This document shows, piece after piece, positions 1 through 8,717 of a stretch of 32,046 nucleotides of DNA. Every line of letters starts with the position of its first letter. The stretch's first letter is position 1. Both the position numbers and the translations under genes were made by a program. The notes beneath the pieces were generated by a model that was not told the DNA's origin, searched no databases, and saw only the letters and a program-made list of their open reading frames with translations. Source of the DNA: an uncultured bacterium. Lineage in GTDB: Bacteria > Patescibacteriota > Minisyncoccia > Phycocordibacterales > CAIZLB01. Location of the stretch: positions 1-32,046 of the forward strand of contig CAJBHC010000064.1 of the NCBI GenBank assembly GCA_903952785.1. The letters are read 5' to 3'.

Positions 1-1
1 C

Positions 2-172
2 GACGCTGGAGATGAGGAAGCTCAAATGGCAGATCAAGAATATGTTGAAGCAATGGAATATGGTATGCCTCCAGCATTTGGATTTGGAATTTCAGAGCGT
101 CTATTCAGCTTTTTGGAAGGCAAATCAGTGAGGGAGTGTCAGGCGTTTCCATTGATGAGGAAGAGGGAGTAG
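2..172 (+). CDS. lysS: Class II aminoacyl-tRNA synthetase, C-terminal end (lysyl-tRNA synthetase-like), partial
   Basis: Only the last 56 codons are in the window, read from base 2 to a TAG at 170-172. The fragment has the motif 3 region of class II synthetases: an acidic stretch, then EYVEAMEYGMPP, a glycine-containing turn and ISERL with the motif 3 arginine, then VRECQAFPLMRK at the end. The FPLMR ending is seen in lysyl-tRNA synthetases of class II; the AspRS and AsnRS ends are related, so the exact amino acid is inferred. The enzyme would charge tRNA(Lys) in the cytoplasm. Too short a piece to judge the rest of the protein. Confidence 0.7.
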   Translation, partial: DAGDEEAQMADQEYVEAMEYGMPPAFGFGISERLFSFLEGKSVRECQAFPLMRKRE

Positions 173-189
173 TTCATATTAAATTTATT

Positions 190-330
190 ATGCGCGCGAA
201 ACATATATCAACAAGTAAAACAAGAAGGAGATTGGCTATCCGCGCTACTTGGGATAAAGAGGTCAAGGTGGCATTAAAAACCAAGGGATTTAAGTCTGTT
301 AATTCTGCAATAAAACACGCATTGAAATAG
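190..330 (+). CDS. Small basic hypothetical protein (46 aa)
   Basis: A short ORF rich in Lys and Arg (starts MRAKHISTSKTRRRLA, ends SVNSAIKHALK) after lysS. I do not recognise it. The ATG at 190 is preferred over an in-frame GTG at 136, which lies inside lysS: a TATTAA box ends 7 bases before the ATG, the spacing seen at the leaderless starts elsewhere in the window, and no Shine-Dalgarno sequence is present. It could encode a small nucleic-acid-binding protein, but the charge is the only support. It may also be a chance ORF. Confidence 0.35.
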   Translation: MRAKHISTSKTRRRLAIRATWDKEVKVALKTKGFKSVNSAIKHALK

Positions 331-379
331 ATGTCAGATGTTTTGTAATAAGTTCCAATAAAAGGTTACGTGGAACTGT

Positions 380-511
380 AAAATCCTATAATTCCTACTC
401 TCAGGGAAACTTGCGAACTGCAGTGAGCAGATGATTTCCGTTCCCCATAAGGAAATCACGTTTTCAGCAGAAAAATGGCGTGTTCCCTGAGGGTAAGAAT
501 TATGGAATTTT
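380..511. repeat. Structured repeat element, copy 1: 74-base core in the loop of a 29-base inverted repeat
   Basis: The left arm 380-408 and right arm 483-511 are inverted repeats with 25 of 29 positions paired; the four mismatches are all transitions. The core 409-482 matches 22696-22769 at 68 of 74 positions with no gaps. Inside the core, TGATTTCC (432-439) can pair with GGAAATCA (451-458) and CTGC (418-421) with GCAG (427-430). The arms share no sequence with those of copy 2. The left arm begins with AAAA and the right arm ends with TTTT, as in a bidirectional terminator. It sits between the small ORF and the murG promoter. Confidence 0.85.
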
Positions 512-516
512 AGTGT

Positions 517-544
517 TTGTATGTAAGCTTTTAAATGCTATAAT
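517..544 (+). promoter_or_regulatory. murG promoter, extended -10, predicts a leaderless mRNA
   Basis: TTGTAT (517-522) and TGC-TATAAT (536-544) are separated by 16 bases. The -10 ends 8 bases before the murG ATG, so transcription should begin at or next to the start codon. No Shine-Dalgarno sequence lies between. Confidence 0.7.
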
Positions 545-552
545 CTATACAT

Positions 553-1695
553 ATGAAGATATTGCTTACAGGAGGTGGCACAGGAGGCCATTTTTACCCA
601 CTCATAGCGGTTGCCGAGGAAATTCGTGAGGTAACTCATAGAGAGAAAATTCTTGCGCCAAAGATATATTATATGGCTAATTCGCCATATAATTCTAAAG
701 TTCTGTTTGATCAAGAAATTGAATTTGTGCATGTTTCTGCTGGAAAAAAAAGGATTAACCCTCAAGGAATTTCTAAGCTTTTAAACTTAATAGATGTCTT
801 TAAAATGGGCTTTGGTATTATGACCGCTGTCATAAAAATGTACTTCATAATGCCAGATGTTATCTTCGCCAAGGGAGGCTTTGTAAGTTACCCAGCACTT
901 TGCGCGGGAAAGTTTTTCAAGATTCCAATAATAATTCATGAATCAGATAGCGTCCCAGGAAGGGTTAGCAAATGGGCAGGTAAGTTTGCTACTAAAGTTG
1001 CAGTCTCATATAAAGAAGCATCCGTGTTTTTTGATGAAAAAAAAGTAGCGTATACAGGTAATCCTGTTAGAACTGAGATCAGTCAGATACTTTCACACGG
1101 CGCTGGCGAATATTTAGGACTTGAAGAAAATGTCCCTGTAATATTTGTAACAGGAGGATCTTCAGGTGCAAAGATAATTAACAACATTATTCTTGAAGCC
1201 TTACCAAGACTCGTAGAAAAATATCAGGTAATCCACCAAACAGGGAAATTGAATTTTCAAGAAGTATCAAGATCTGCTGATGTAATATTGGAAAATAATC
1301 CTCACAAAAATAGATATAAACCATATGATTATTTAAATGCGCTTTCAATGAGGATGTCAGCAGGTGCCGCTAGCGTTATAATTTCTCGTGGAGGATCTCA
1401 AATATTTGAAATTGCTCTATGGGAAATTCCAGCAATCATAATTCCAATTACAGATTCAAATGGCGATCATCAACGTAAAAATGCATACAACTTCGCAAGA
1501 AGTGGAGGCTGTGTGGTTGTAGAGGAAGCTAATTTGAATACAGAAATTATTCTAAATGAAGTAGATAGAATCGTCACAAATACACATGTTAGAGGAAAAA
1601 TGATAGAAGGGATGAAGGAATTTAGAAGACCAGACGCGGCAGAGTTAATTGCAAAAGAAGTTTTAAAAATTGCATTAGGTCATGAAATACAATAA
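553..1695 (+). CDS. murG: UDP-N-acetylglucosamine--undecaprenyl-PP-MurNAc-pentapeptide transferase MurG
   Basis: 380 aa, near the usual family length. MurG is a membrane-associated GT28 glycosyltransferase that adds GlcNAc to lipid I, giving lipid II for peptidoglycan. Seen here: the N-terminal glycine loop GGGTGGH (residues 7-13), a first Rossmann half with the KGGFVSYP segment, and a C-terminal donor-binding half with VTGGSSGAK, then IISRGGSQIFEIA and NGDHQRKNA. First gene of a plus-strand group: gltX starts 27 bases after the stop, then an M23 peptidase. The start follows from the extended -10 eight bases upstream and the conserved N-terminus. Stop codon TAA. Confidence 0.96.
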   Translation: MKILLTGGGTGGHFYPLIAVAEEIREVTHREKILAPKIYYMANSPYNSKVLFDQEIEFVHVSAGKKRINPQGISKLLNLIDVFKMGFGIMTAVIKMYFIMPDVIFAKGGFVSYPALCAGKFFKIPIIIHESDSVPGRVSKWAGKFATKVAVSYKEASVFFDEKKVAYTGNPVRTEISQILSHGAGEYLGLEENVPVIFVTGGSSGAKIINNIILEALPRLVEKYQVIHQTGKLNFQEVSRSADVILENNPHKNRYKPYDYLNALSMRMSAGAASVIISRGGSQIFEIALWEIPAIIIPITDSNGDHQRKNAYNFARSGGCVVVEEANLNTEIILNEVDRIVTNTHVRGKMIEGMKEFRRPDAAELIAKEVLKIALGHEIQ

Positions 1696-1722
1696 TCGAT
1701 TTAAATATTAAAAAAATATAAA

Positions 1723-3144
1723 ATGAATAATCCAGAGAATAAAGAACAAATAATAACAAGATTTGCCCCATCACCAACGGGATATCTTCATGCTGGAAAC
1801 TACAGAACTGCGCTTTACGCATATTTTGTAGCAAGAAAAAACGGTGGAAAGTTCTTGCTTAGAATTGAAGACACAGACCGAGAAAGAAGTGAGAAACAGT
1901 ATGAGGCTAACATTTTTGAAACACTTGAGTGGCTAGGGTTGGAGTTTGATGGAATGGAGAGACAATCTGATAGAGTTGCAAACCACAAAGCTTATTTGGA
2001 AAAATTAATTAAAGAAGATAAAGCATATATTTCAAAAGAAACTCCCGTTAAAGAAGGGGACAGGGCTGAGGTTATAAGATTCAGAAATCCAAATAAAGTT
2101 GTAACTTTCACGGATCTAGTTCGTGGAGAAATATCAGTTGACACAACAGATTTGGGAGATTTTGTAATAGCAAAAAGTATTGATGATCCAGTTTTCCACC
2201 TAGCGGTTGTTGTTGATGATTATGAAATGGGAGTTAACCACGTTATAAGAGGTGAGGACCACATACCAAATACACCCAGGCACATATTAATTATGGAAGC
2301 AGTTGGAGCTCCAATTCCAAAATTTGCGCACCTTCCAATTGTACTTGCACAAGACAGAACAAAACTTTCAAAAAGAAAGGGGGCTCTTCCTTTGACTGAT
2401 TATAGAGACAGAGGATATTTACCAGAAGCGATGATAAATTACATGGCAATGATTGGTTGGAACCCAGGAGGGGAGCAAGATATTTTTACAAAAGATGAAA
2501 TCATAGATCTTTTCGATATAACTAAAGTTCAAAAAGGTGGAGGAATTTTTGATGATGTAAAACTAAAATGGGTAAATAGGGAACACATGCTTAAACTTTC
2601 CCCAGAAGAATACAAGAAAAATCTTGAAACATTTATGCCAGAGCATCTCTCTACACTTGACACTTATAAACCAAGAATTGATTCAGTGTGCACTATAGTT
2701 AGAGATAGATTGGAATATTTTAAACAAATTCAAGAAATGTACGATGAGGGTGATATTGAATATTTCTTTGTAGCACCACTCTATGATGCGGATATTCTTT
2801 TGTGCTCCGAGAAGATGAGAAAAGGTAAGGATTTAACACACGCTGGTTTAGCAAAAATTTTAGCAACATGCAAATTAGAATTAGAAAAACTTCCAGAAGA
2901 AAAGGGTGAATTTGTAGAGGGCGGGGAAGTAAAGTGGAATAAGGAATCGGTAAAGAATGTTCTATGGCCAATTGCAGAATCAGAAGGTAGGGGAATAGTA
3001 CTTTGGGCAGTTAGGGTTGCTCTATCTGGCAAAGAGAAGTCCCCTGATCCATTTATTCTTGCGGAGACAATCGGAAGAGATGAAACTTTAGCAAGAATAC
3101 AGAGAGCGGAAACATTTTTAAAGGAGAAGACCATAGTCTCATAA
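1723..3144 (+). CDS. gltX: Glutamyl-tRNA synthetase
   Basis: 473 aa, normal for the family. A class I synthetase that charges tRNA(Glu); where glutaminyl-tRNA synthetase is absent the same enzyme feeds the GatCAB route, which cannot be judged here. Visible: FAPSPTGYLHAGNYRTAL near residue 14, in which the HIGH signature reads HAGN; the GEDHIPNTPRH segment of the catalytic core; the KMSKS counterpart KLSKRKG near residue 214; then a helical anticodon-binding domain. It follows murG by 27 bases and precedes the M23 peptidase by 21 bases, so co-transcription is likely. No Shine-Dalgarno sequence precedes the ATG. Confidence 0.96.
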   Translation: MNNPENKEQIITRFAPSPTGYLHAGNYRTALYAYFVARKNGGKFLLRIEDTDRERSEKQYEANIFETLEWLGLEFDGMERQSDRVANHKAYLEKLIKEDKAYISKETPVKEGDRAEVIRFRNPNKVVTFTDLVRGEISVDTTDLGDFVIAKSIDDPVFHLAVVVDDYEMGVNHVIRGEDHIPNTPRHILIMEAVGAPIPKFAHLPIVLAQDRTKLSKRKGALPLTDYRDRGYLPEAMINYMAMIGWNPGGEQDIFTKDEIIDLFDITKVQKGGGIFDDVKLKWVNREHMLKLSPEEYKKNLETFMPEHLSTLDTYKPRIDSVCTIVRDRLEYFKQIQEMYDEGDIEYFFVAPLYDADILLCSEKMRKGKDLTHAGLAKILATCKLELEKLPEEKGEFVEGGEVKWNKESVKNVLWPIAESEGRGIVLWAVRVALSGKEKSPDPFILAETIGRDETLARIQRAETFLKEKTIVS

Positions 3145-3165
3145 TCATAATTACGAAAACAAACA

Positions 3166-4503
3166 ATGAACATTCAAAATATTAGAATAAAAGAAAATAA
3201 ATACTCATTCATAATTAGTGTTTTAACTGTCTTAATTTTAATATTTCAGATGAGTCCAATTGCAATACACAAAGCCTATTCAGCCACAGTTGAAGAATTG
3301 CAAGCAAAGATTGATGAGAAGAACAAAAATATTGAAAATCTGAACAAGGAAATTCAACTTTATGCTGATTTGACAGACAAAACTTCTAAAGAGGCGAAGA
3401 CGCTTCAAAATAAAATTAAATCATTAACTCAGAATGGTAAGATGTTGGATTCTGATATTAAGAAAACAAAGTCTCAAATTGATGTTGCAAACCTAGCCAT
3501 TAAAAAGATTGGAATAAATATTCAAACTTCTGAAAATAAAACGGATCATTATAAAAATGTTATTGAGACAGAGCTTAAGAACATCCAGTTTAAGGAAGAC
3601 TCCTCACTCATAGAAAACATGCTTAGCAAAAGGAATCTCTCAGATGTCTTGGTTGAAATCGATAGCATCAGAAAGGTCAATGAACAATTAGGTAAAGAGA
3701 TTGATTCATTAAAATCAGAAAAAGAAATACTCCTTGAAAATAAAACCAAAAAAGAGGAGACTAAAAAGCAATTAACAACACTACAGTCTGAACTATCAGG
3801 AAAGAAGAAGGTTGTTGAAGAAAATAAGCAAGAGCAATCTCAAATATTAAAGGAAACAAAAAATCAGGAAAAAACATATCAGCAAATACTGGCTCAGCGA
3901 AAAAAAGAAAAAGAGGCGTTAGATAAAGAATTATTTGATTATGAAGCAGCGCTTAAATATACTCTAAATCCATCCCTAATTCCTTCAAAAAACTCTGCTG
4001 CAATGTTTGTTTGGCCATTTGATAAGGTTGTAATTACACAATTGTTTGGAAAGACCTCAGCATCGAAGAGATTATATGTTTCAGGAACTCACAATGGAAT
4101 TGACTTTGGAGCTAAAATTGGAACACCAGTAAAGGCAGTTGCATCAGGGGTTGTTGCGGGTTTTGGAGATACTGATTTAACTTGTAAAGGTGCGTCTTTT
4201 GGACGATGGATCCTAATCAAATTTGATAACGGCCTTGCTGCAACATATGGACACTTATCAGTAATAAGTGTTGTGGATAATCAAAGAGTGGAATCTGGGG
4301 AAATTATTGGGTATTCTGGAAATACAGGATACTCAACGGGGCCGCACCTTCATATGAGCGTATATGATGCTAGCGTAGTGAGTGCTCAAACAAGGCCAAG
4401 TGTTTCTTGCGGTGGTAAAATCTATAGAATGCCGATAGCACCGGTTGGAGCATATCTAGACCCAAGGGTTTACTTTCCCAAGAGCACAGCTTCAAATAAT
4501 TAG
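3166..4503 (+). CDS. Secreted murein hydrolase with coiled coil and M23 (LytM) peptidase domain
   Basis: 445 aa. One hydrophobic segment (about residues 15-35, signal peptide or anchor), a long Lys/Glu-rich coiled coil (about 40-260), then an M23 zinc peptidase domain. The metal ligands are visible: HNGIDFG near residue 309 (His and Asp) and PHLHMSV near 393 (H-x-H). This is the EnvC/NlpD-like plan: the coiled coil positions the domain while M23 enzymes cleave peptide cross-links in peptidoglycan, or activate amidases when ligands are lost. Here the ligands are kept, so it is likely active. It closes the murG-gltX group, fitting a role in wall remodelling. TAG stop. Confidence 0.9.
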   Translation: MNIQNIRIKENKYSFIISVLTVLILIFQMSPIAIHKAYSATVEELQAKIDEKNKNIENLNKEIQLYADLTDKTSKEAKTLQNKIKSLTQNGKMLDSDIKKTKSQIDVANLAIKKIGINIQTSENKTDHYKNVIETELKNIQFKEDSSLIENMLSKRNLSDVLVEIDSIRKVNEQLGKEIDSLKSEKEILLENKTKKEETKKQLTTLQSELSGKKKVVEENKQEQSQILKETKNQEKTYQQILAQRKKEKEALDKELFDYEAALKYTLNPSLIPSKNSAAMFVWPFDKVVITQLFGKTSASKRLYVSGTHNGIDFGAKIGTPVKAVASGVVAGFGDTDLTCKGASFGRWILIKFDNGLAATYGHLSVISVVDNQRVESGEIIGYSGNTGYSTGPHLHMSVYDASVVSAQTRPSVSCGGKIYRMPIAPVGAYLDPRVYFPKSTASNN

Positions 4504-4580
4504 GCCCGATGATAGTTTGGTTTAGCAAAATTATTTAATGGATGATATAATTAAAGTAATAAAATATTCTAAATAATCTT

Positions 4581-4829
4581 ATGAAAAATATTCAAATCAA
4601 CCCAAATAAAAACGATTTAAACGCCATAGGAAAAAAAGGTTTTATAGAAATAATAGTTGTAATTATTGTTGCTCTTGTGTTGTTAAATCTTTTAGGAATT
4701 GACCTGAAGGCCATCTTAGCCAAGGAGTCAGTAAAGCAATTCTTTGCATATGTTAAAGATATGATGATTCTGGTTTGGAATGATTTAAAATTGATTGTTG
4801 ATTTTATAAAAAATTTAGCCAATAACTAA
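4581..4829 (+). CDS. Small single-span membrane protein (82 aa)
   Basis: A charged 20-residue N-terminus, then a hydrophobic span IEIIVVIIVALVLLNLLGI (about 23-42), then an amphipathic C-terminal half with VKQFFAYVKDMMILVWNDL. I do not recognise a family; similar short proteins after cell-wall genes are common in Patescibacteria. A TATTCT box ends 10 bases before the ATG and another TATAAT lies about 30 bases further up, so it probably has its own promoter although it follows the M23 gene by 77 bases. Function unknown. Confidence 0.6.
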   Translation: MKNIQINPNKNDLNAIGKKGFIEIIVVIIVALVLLNLLGIDLKAILAKESVKQFFAYVKDMMILVWNDLKLIVDFIKNLANN

Positions 4830-5038
4830 TTTGCAGGTATTATTTAAATAATTATAGCTTAGACACTAATTTCAGTATTATCATAAAAATCACAAATATT
4901 GGCAAATTTTGACGTCACAGAATCGCTCTACAGGCTCGGGAAAATATTTAGATGAGTATTTGTATCTTGGAAAATAACTCAGAATAGCTTCTGTAGATCA
5001 TACGGTATGAAATTAGAATTGAAAAGCGGGGAATGGAA

Positions 5039-5084
5039 AAGCGCTACAGGAATCCTTGTTTAAGGGATAAAGCCCGTAGCGCTT
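5039..5084 (-). terminator. Hairpin terminator after the 158-aa unknown gene
   Basis: Arms AAGCGCTAC (5039-5047) and GTAGCGCTT (5076-5084) pair perfectly; a second small hairpin (ATCCTT / AAGGGAT) fits in the loop. It lies 24 bases past the stop of the minus-strand gene, and the minus strand then reads TTCC. Confidence 0.65.
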
Positions 5085-5107
5085 AAAGTTAGACAAAGCC
5101 GATTCTC

Positions 5108-5584
5108 TTAGTCTTGATGCGTCGCCGCATGGTTGACAGCCTTCCAGTAAGTATCTCCAACCGCCTCTTGCATATTTTCCAGAGCACAGGCAATGAGAGA
5201 ATCAATGTCAAACCTAGCATGAGGCTGATCAACTTTGGATTGATATAGATCGTTAAGCCAGATCAAAACCTGAGCAAAGTGACCATATTCAGACACGATC
5301 AAATCTGAACAACCTGAAGAGCTTTTTTGGATTGATCTCCGAACCCAATCCACCAGCAAAACCCAGCGATTGTTTCTTTGCCATGGTGAATTGCTTTTAG
5401 ACCATGACGGCCCGCCACCTTCATGGTGACAAATAATTTCCGCTGCACCGGGATTCTTGGCGATAAGATCCATTGCTGCTAAGCCGTAAGCGACAAGGAT
5501 CATCTCCTGGCTAACTTTGGTGAATTGACGCCATAGTTCAATCGTCTTCAACTTTTTTTCTTGATCAATTAATCTTTCCTTCAT
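5108..5584 (-). CDS. Hypothetical soluble protein (158 aa)
   Basis: No family recognised. The N-terminus is charged and helical (MKERLIDQEKKLKTIELW), with no signal peptide or clear membrane span, so it is probably cytoplasmic. It is rich in Trp and contains paired His residues (CHHEGGG), with no catalytic motif I can name. Base composition is visibly more G+C-rich than murG or gltX, like several other accessory genes on this strand. A hairpin terminator follows. Upstream is a 570-base stretch without a gene. No strong TTGAC promoter was found before it, unlike most genes of this strand. Confidence 0.6.
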   Translation of the reverse strand: MKERLIDQEKKLKTIELWRQFTKVSQEMILVAYGLAAMDLIAKNPGAAEIICHHEGGGPSWSKSNSPWQRNNRWVLLVDWVRRSIQKSSSGCSDLIVSEYGHFAQVLIWLNDLYQSKVDQPHARFDIDSLIACALENMQEAVGDTYWKAVNHAATHQD

Positions 5585-6154
5585 AACTGAATTAATTTTG
5601 TATTTTAGATTATTCTTAGCCTAGTCTGATTTTACGAAATAAGAGGGAAGTGGCCACCTAGCCAAATCCATTGATTCCCAAAACCTGTTCTAAGCTAGAA
5701 TTTCAAAAACCACTCATATCTAAGTCCGGGGAAAATGATATACCAAAAACTTCTCCTGGTCAAAGAAAAGGATACTTAGCTCAACTAATACACAAAAGCT
5801 AAGCCAGAATCTAAATTACAGCCGAGGTAGCAACGGCCCTTATTTATATATAGGCATGTCGCAAAAGATATATTGTGCGACGTGCCTATATTCTTAAACC
5901 CCGTTTCCCCGCATCTATTAAGGCCAGCTAATTGATTACGCCAAATTTGGATTTGAATTTCAAATCTGCCGGACTCACCTACCTTTCTAAACCCGTGATG
6001 AAATTTATTTTGATTTAATTATTCAAATTTGAAATTTGGCGAATTTTGAAATTTCTAGAGTCTGGAATTTTAGAACCATCTCCCCCACTATTTATACGTT
6101 TTAACGGACAGGCAAAAAATGAATATAAATTAATTAAAGATTTTGAAAAAGTTT
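5585..6154. other. Intergenic stretch without a supported gene; palindromes
   Basis: No ORF with support. It holds a 16-bp inverted repeat (5848-5863 with 5876-5891, one G-T pair, 12-base loop) and, around 5950-6055, AT-rich palindromes such as GATTTGAATTTCAAATC and AAATTTGAAATTT. The promoter of the 5108-5584 gene must lie near 5600 but I cannot place it. Confidence 0.5.
5848..5891. repeat. 16-bp inverted repeat (stand-alone hairpin)
   Basis: Left arm 5848-5863 and right arm 5876-5891 pair over 16 bases with one G-T pair. It lies more than 250 bases from either neighbouring gene and has no T-run on either side, so it is a poor terminator. It may be a DNA-level site or a remnant. Confidence 0.6.
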
Positions 6155-6184
6155 AGCGCGGCAGGGATTGATCCCTGCCGCGCT
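6155..6184 (-). terminator. Strong hairpin terminator after the 302-aa membrane protein gene
   Basis: A perfect 14-bp GC-rich stem (6155-6168 with 6171-6184), followed on the minus strand by AAACTTTTTC. It is 28 bases past the TAG of the gene. Confidence 0.85.
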
Positions 6185-6212
6185 TGTTTAGATACCAACT
6201 GAAGGTCTTCTT

Positions 6213-7121
6213 CTAAAGCAGACCCAGGCGTTCCATGTCAATACCATACTTGACCCCAACCGCATGGCCTGCACCTTTGTATAGCTGATTGAGACTGAGG
6301 TTTATCAGCAAACAGAAGTTTTCAGCAACCTCGAATAGTTCTGTCAGCCTACTTCTGGTCAAAATCATCTCCGCTTCAAGTGCGTCCTTCTTCGAGGCAG
6401 CGACAGGATACTGTTCAATCGCCCTAGTTGAAGTGGGCCACTCTGCACCAATGAAATCAAATTTCGCAAAAGTGCAATCTTCGACGAGTATTCGATTTTC
6501 AACCATCTTTTGCTTTAGCCATGACGGGCTCATGCGCAAAATGAGTTCGCACTCCTTCACGGTGAAGGCTAATACCGCCAACCGATCACGCACGATGCGG
6601 CTAAATCGTTCAACAGGATTGAATGTAGGATATCCATGAGCTTCCTGGTACTCGCCAGTGGTTGTAGCCAAGTGGTAGATATCCTTCTCCGTTACTTCAT
6701 CTGAATTTAGCACCACTCTTAGTAGCACCATGACGCTGGACAAGAAACGATTTGACTCGCCCCAAAATCCAAATACAGAGCGAGCTTCCTTCAAGTACCA
6801 ATGCAATCCGACAATATAAACCATACTACTTGCCAGGACGCCCAACACACACAGTGCGTAAAATAAAATATCGGCCTGAATACTGGTGTGTGGATTTACT
6901 ATTCCCTTACAATGCTCATTCACGTACATCAGGGATGAGCTACACACCGATATAAACGCCAAGAAATAAACTATACTAAGGACTTTGTACAACAAAGTAC
7001 TCGCAATTGGGCCAAACGCATTAGGCTTCTGTTTTTTATACTGGTGGCTGTAACGCCAATTTTGTGGAAGCCAACTTAAGTGTCTGTTGAGTCTAAACGC
7101 AATCAATGTTCTAGTTTTCAT
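6213..7121 (-). CDS. Hypothetical membrane protein with two N-terminal spans (302 aa)
   Basis: No family recognised. After a basic N-terminus, two hydrophobic spans (about LYKVLSIVYFLAFISVC and ILFYALCVLGVLASSMVYIV) are followed by about 180 soluble, mostly helical residues, so it is likely an inner-membrane protein with a large domain on one side. An in-frame ATG at 7196 gives 25 more residues, but that extension is atypical; the ATG at 7121 gives a basic start MKTRTL and has a purine-rich GGGGAAGAGAGA stretch about 8 bases upstream. A TTGACT/TATAAT promoter lies 134 bases upstream and a strong terminator follows, so it is monocistronic. G+C is higher than in the core genes. Confidence 0.6.
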   Translation of the reverse strand: MKTRTLIAFRLNRHLSWLPQNWRYSHQYKKQKPNAFGPIASTLLYKVLSIVYFLAFISVCSSSLMYVNEHCKGIVNPHTSIQADILFYALCVLGVLASSMVYIVGLHWYLKEARSVFGFWGESNRFLSSVMVLLRVVLNSDEVTEKDIYHLATTTGEYQEAHGYPTFNPVERFSRIVRDRLAVLAFTVKECELILRMSPSWLKQKMVENRILVEDCTFAKFDFIGAEWPTSTRAIEQYPVAASKKDALEAEMILTRSRLTELFEVAENFCLLINLSLNQLYKGAGHAVGVKYGIDMERLGLL

Positions 7122-7254
7122 TTTTTTGTCTCTCTTCCCCGAAGTTGAATTATTTAACAAGAGGGCTACTAACCCAGCTCTACTCAGGCTACTCACCTAA
7201 CGCAGAGGGGACTTGAAATAATAGACGAGAGATCGGGAGGTCGCTAATCTGTGT

Positions 7255-7308
7255 ATTATAGTAGAACAAAATCTTGAAAAGTCAACGCCGCGCCTTGAAT
7301 TCTAACCT
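7255..7308 (-). promoter_or_regulatory. TTGAC-type promoter with upstream GAATTCAAG box (gene 6213-7121)
   Basis: On the minus strand: TTGACT (7280-7285), 19-base spacer, TATAAT (7255-7260). Eight bases upstream of the -35 is a 15-base box (7294-7308, plus strand CTTGAATTCTAACCT), identical to 22607-22621. Confidence 0.7.
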
Positions 7309-7620
7309 AAAACACAGAACCTCGAACACTACATAGTGGAACCACAGGTCCCTCTATCTAGTCTTCATTAAATTATATATTCCAACACAAGCGTATAAGC
7401 TTCAGGAACCAATACCACCGATGAAATAAATACTAAAATACTGGTAATTAAAATAACCTTAGTCTTATTTACCGTACCAGCGGTACCTAGATTTTGTGTA
7501 TTACGCTGCTTTCTATCTACAAGCTAACTGATTATAGACAATATTAATCTCTAGAGACAAAAATTAAAAACTATAGACATAGGCTGCTTTCCCTCAAATT
7601 GAACCTAGCACAACAAAACA
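7309..7620. other. Intergenic stretch, nothing recognised
   Basis: AT-rich sequence between the promoter of the 6213-7121 gene and the terminator of the lytic transglycosylase-like gene. I see no ORF with support, RNA gene or repeat. Confidence 0.4.
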
Positions 7621-7638
7621 CCACCCCTTTCGAGGTGG
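7621..7638 (-). terminator. Hairpin terminator after the SLT-like gene
   Basis: CCACC (7621-7625) pairs with GGTGG (7634-7638); the minus strand continues TGTTTTGTTG. Confidence 0.65.
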
Positions 7639-7722
7639 CGCCTTGTTTAGATAGTTTTTAATTCTGTGCAATGAATATTACATATCACTAACGGTAACTT
7701 TGTGGCCACTTATCTCCACTTG

Positions 7723-8361
7723 TTACTTAATATTATCAGCCAGTATTTTATTAGAATTGTTAGACATAGCTTTGGCTACCTCTGACTTTTTCCAACAAGG
7801 AGCTGAGGACTTCCATGGAGTAGTACCTTCTTCATCGTAAAGTAACTTGGCATACGCCAGGTTTCCCTCGACAGAATAGATATCCATCCCCAGTTTCTTA
7901 GCACGCTTTGCGTGGTAATATTCATTAACTTGAGCTATACCAATATCTTGGCTGTTAGCTATTCCTCTAAGTGCAGTACCGTCTGCGTTAAACTGTCTGA
8001 ATCTTGACTCACATTTAACGATCTCTGCCATTATAGGTGTATCCTTGAAATATAATCTAACCTTACTTTCTATTTCTGCGTTTCTATCAAGTTTAATTGT
8101 CTTTGCCTTTGTAGCTTCAACTGCATCATGTATTGATTCTGCTTCTGCTACCTTAACAAGACCAATGGCTCTTGAAGATGTTGCGGTTATTGACGATTGT
8201 GTACTGGTCTCTGTAATTACAGGAGCATCTGTTCCCACCATACCTGAGACAACCATCGCTATACCTATTGTAAGTTGTAAAATAAAGAATCTATTAGGTT
8301 TGTAATGCGCATGTCTTTGTCTGAGTTGGCTATGCGCTTGCACGGAACTTAAAAAGCACAT
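7723..8361 (-). CDS. Secreted or anchored lytic transglycosylase-like (SLT/lysozyme-fold) protein
   Basis: 212 aa from the ATG at 8361. One hydrophobic segment (FFILQLTIGIAMVVSGMV), a Ser/Thr linker, then a C-terminal domain with IVKCESRFRQFN, where the Glu of CES matches the catalytic Glu of lysozyme-like transglycosylases, then DIGIAQVNEYYH and EGNLAYAKLLYDEEGTTPW. This small SLT form is frequent in Patescibacteria; it would cut glycan strands. An upstream ATG at 8388 overlaps the -10 box of a TTGACA-17-TAGTAT promoter, so it would not be in the mRNA; this decides the start at 8361. TAA stop, own terminator. Confidence 0.8.
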   Translation of the reverse strand: MCFLSSVQAHSQLRQRHAHYKPNRFFILQLTIGIAMVVSGMVGTDAPVITETSTQSSITATSSRAIGLVKVAEAESIHDAVEATKAKTIKLDRNAEIESKVRLYFKDTPIMAEIVKCESRFRQFNADGTALRGIANSQDIGIAQVNEYYHAKRAKKLGMDIYSVEGNLAYAKLLYDEEGTTPWKSSAPCWKKSEVAKAMSNNSNKILADNIK

Positions 8362-8378
8362 CTCTGTGCTACCCCAAT

Positions 8379-8407
8379 ATACTAGCATGACCGGCCAAAT
8401 CTGTCAA
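8379..8407 (-). promoter_or_regulatory. Promoter of the SLT-like gene
   Basis: On the minus strand: consensus TTGACA (8402-8407), 17-base spacer, TAGTAT (8379-8384). The expected start of transcription lies between the -10 and the ATG at 8361, giving a leader of about 10-15 bases. Confidence 0.75.
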
Positions 8408-8717
8408 TCGTTTTTAGGGTACTTTTACCCCCCAAAAAGACCAAAGTAGCCCTATATATAACGATATAATCAATACAATACAGTTGACTATGCGTCAATG
8501 TATGTGTTTTAGTTTTCAGCCTTAGACATAGCCCTATAATGCCAAAAAGACCATTTTGGGTAATTTGGCATTATCCACATCCCCTACCCCAGAATACTTG
8601 ACTTTAAAAAATGGCATGGGTTCAGCAAAGTTGGACAAAAGTTATAATAATACGCCCAATATTTGACCCCCTTGTCGAGGTAAAATCGACCAGTATGACT
8701 TTATCTTGTTAAAGCCC
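8408..8717. other. Intergenic stretch with short repeats and hairpins
   Basis: No gene supported. CCAAAAAGACC occurs at 8432-8442 and 8542-8552, and TAGCCCTATA at 8447-8456 and 8529-8538, in swapped order. An 11-bp inverted repeat (8536-8546 with 8564-8574, 17-base loop) and a TTGAC-N5-GTCAA palindrome near 8484-8498 are also present. The hairpin could end the 8718-8954 transcript but has no T-run. Confidence 0.5.

Noticed and set aside
2781..3173. 130-aa minus-strand ORF opposite gltX
   Set aside because: Lies wholly opposite gltX, which has clear synthetase motifs; composition follows the reverse of gltX codons.
4909..4916. TGACGTCA palindrome
   Set aside because: A single 8-base palindrome with no promoter or gene next to it; expected by chance.
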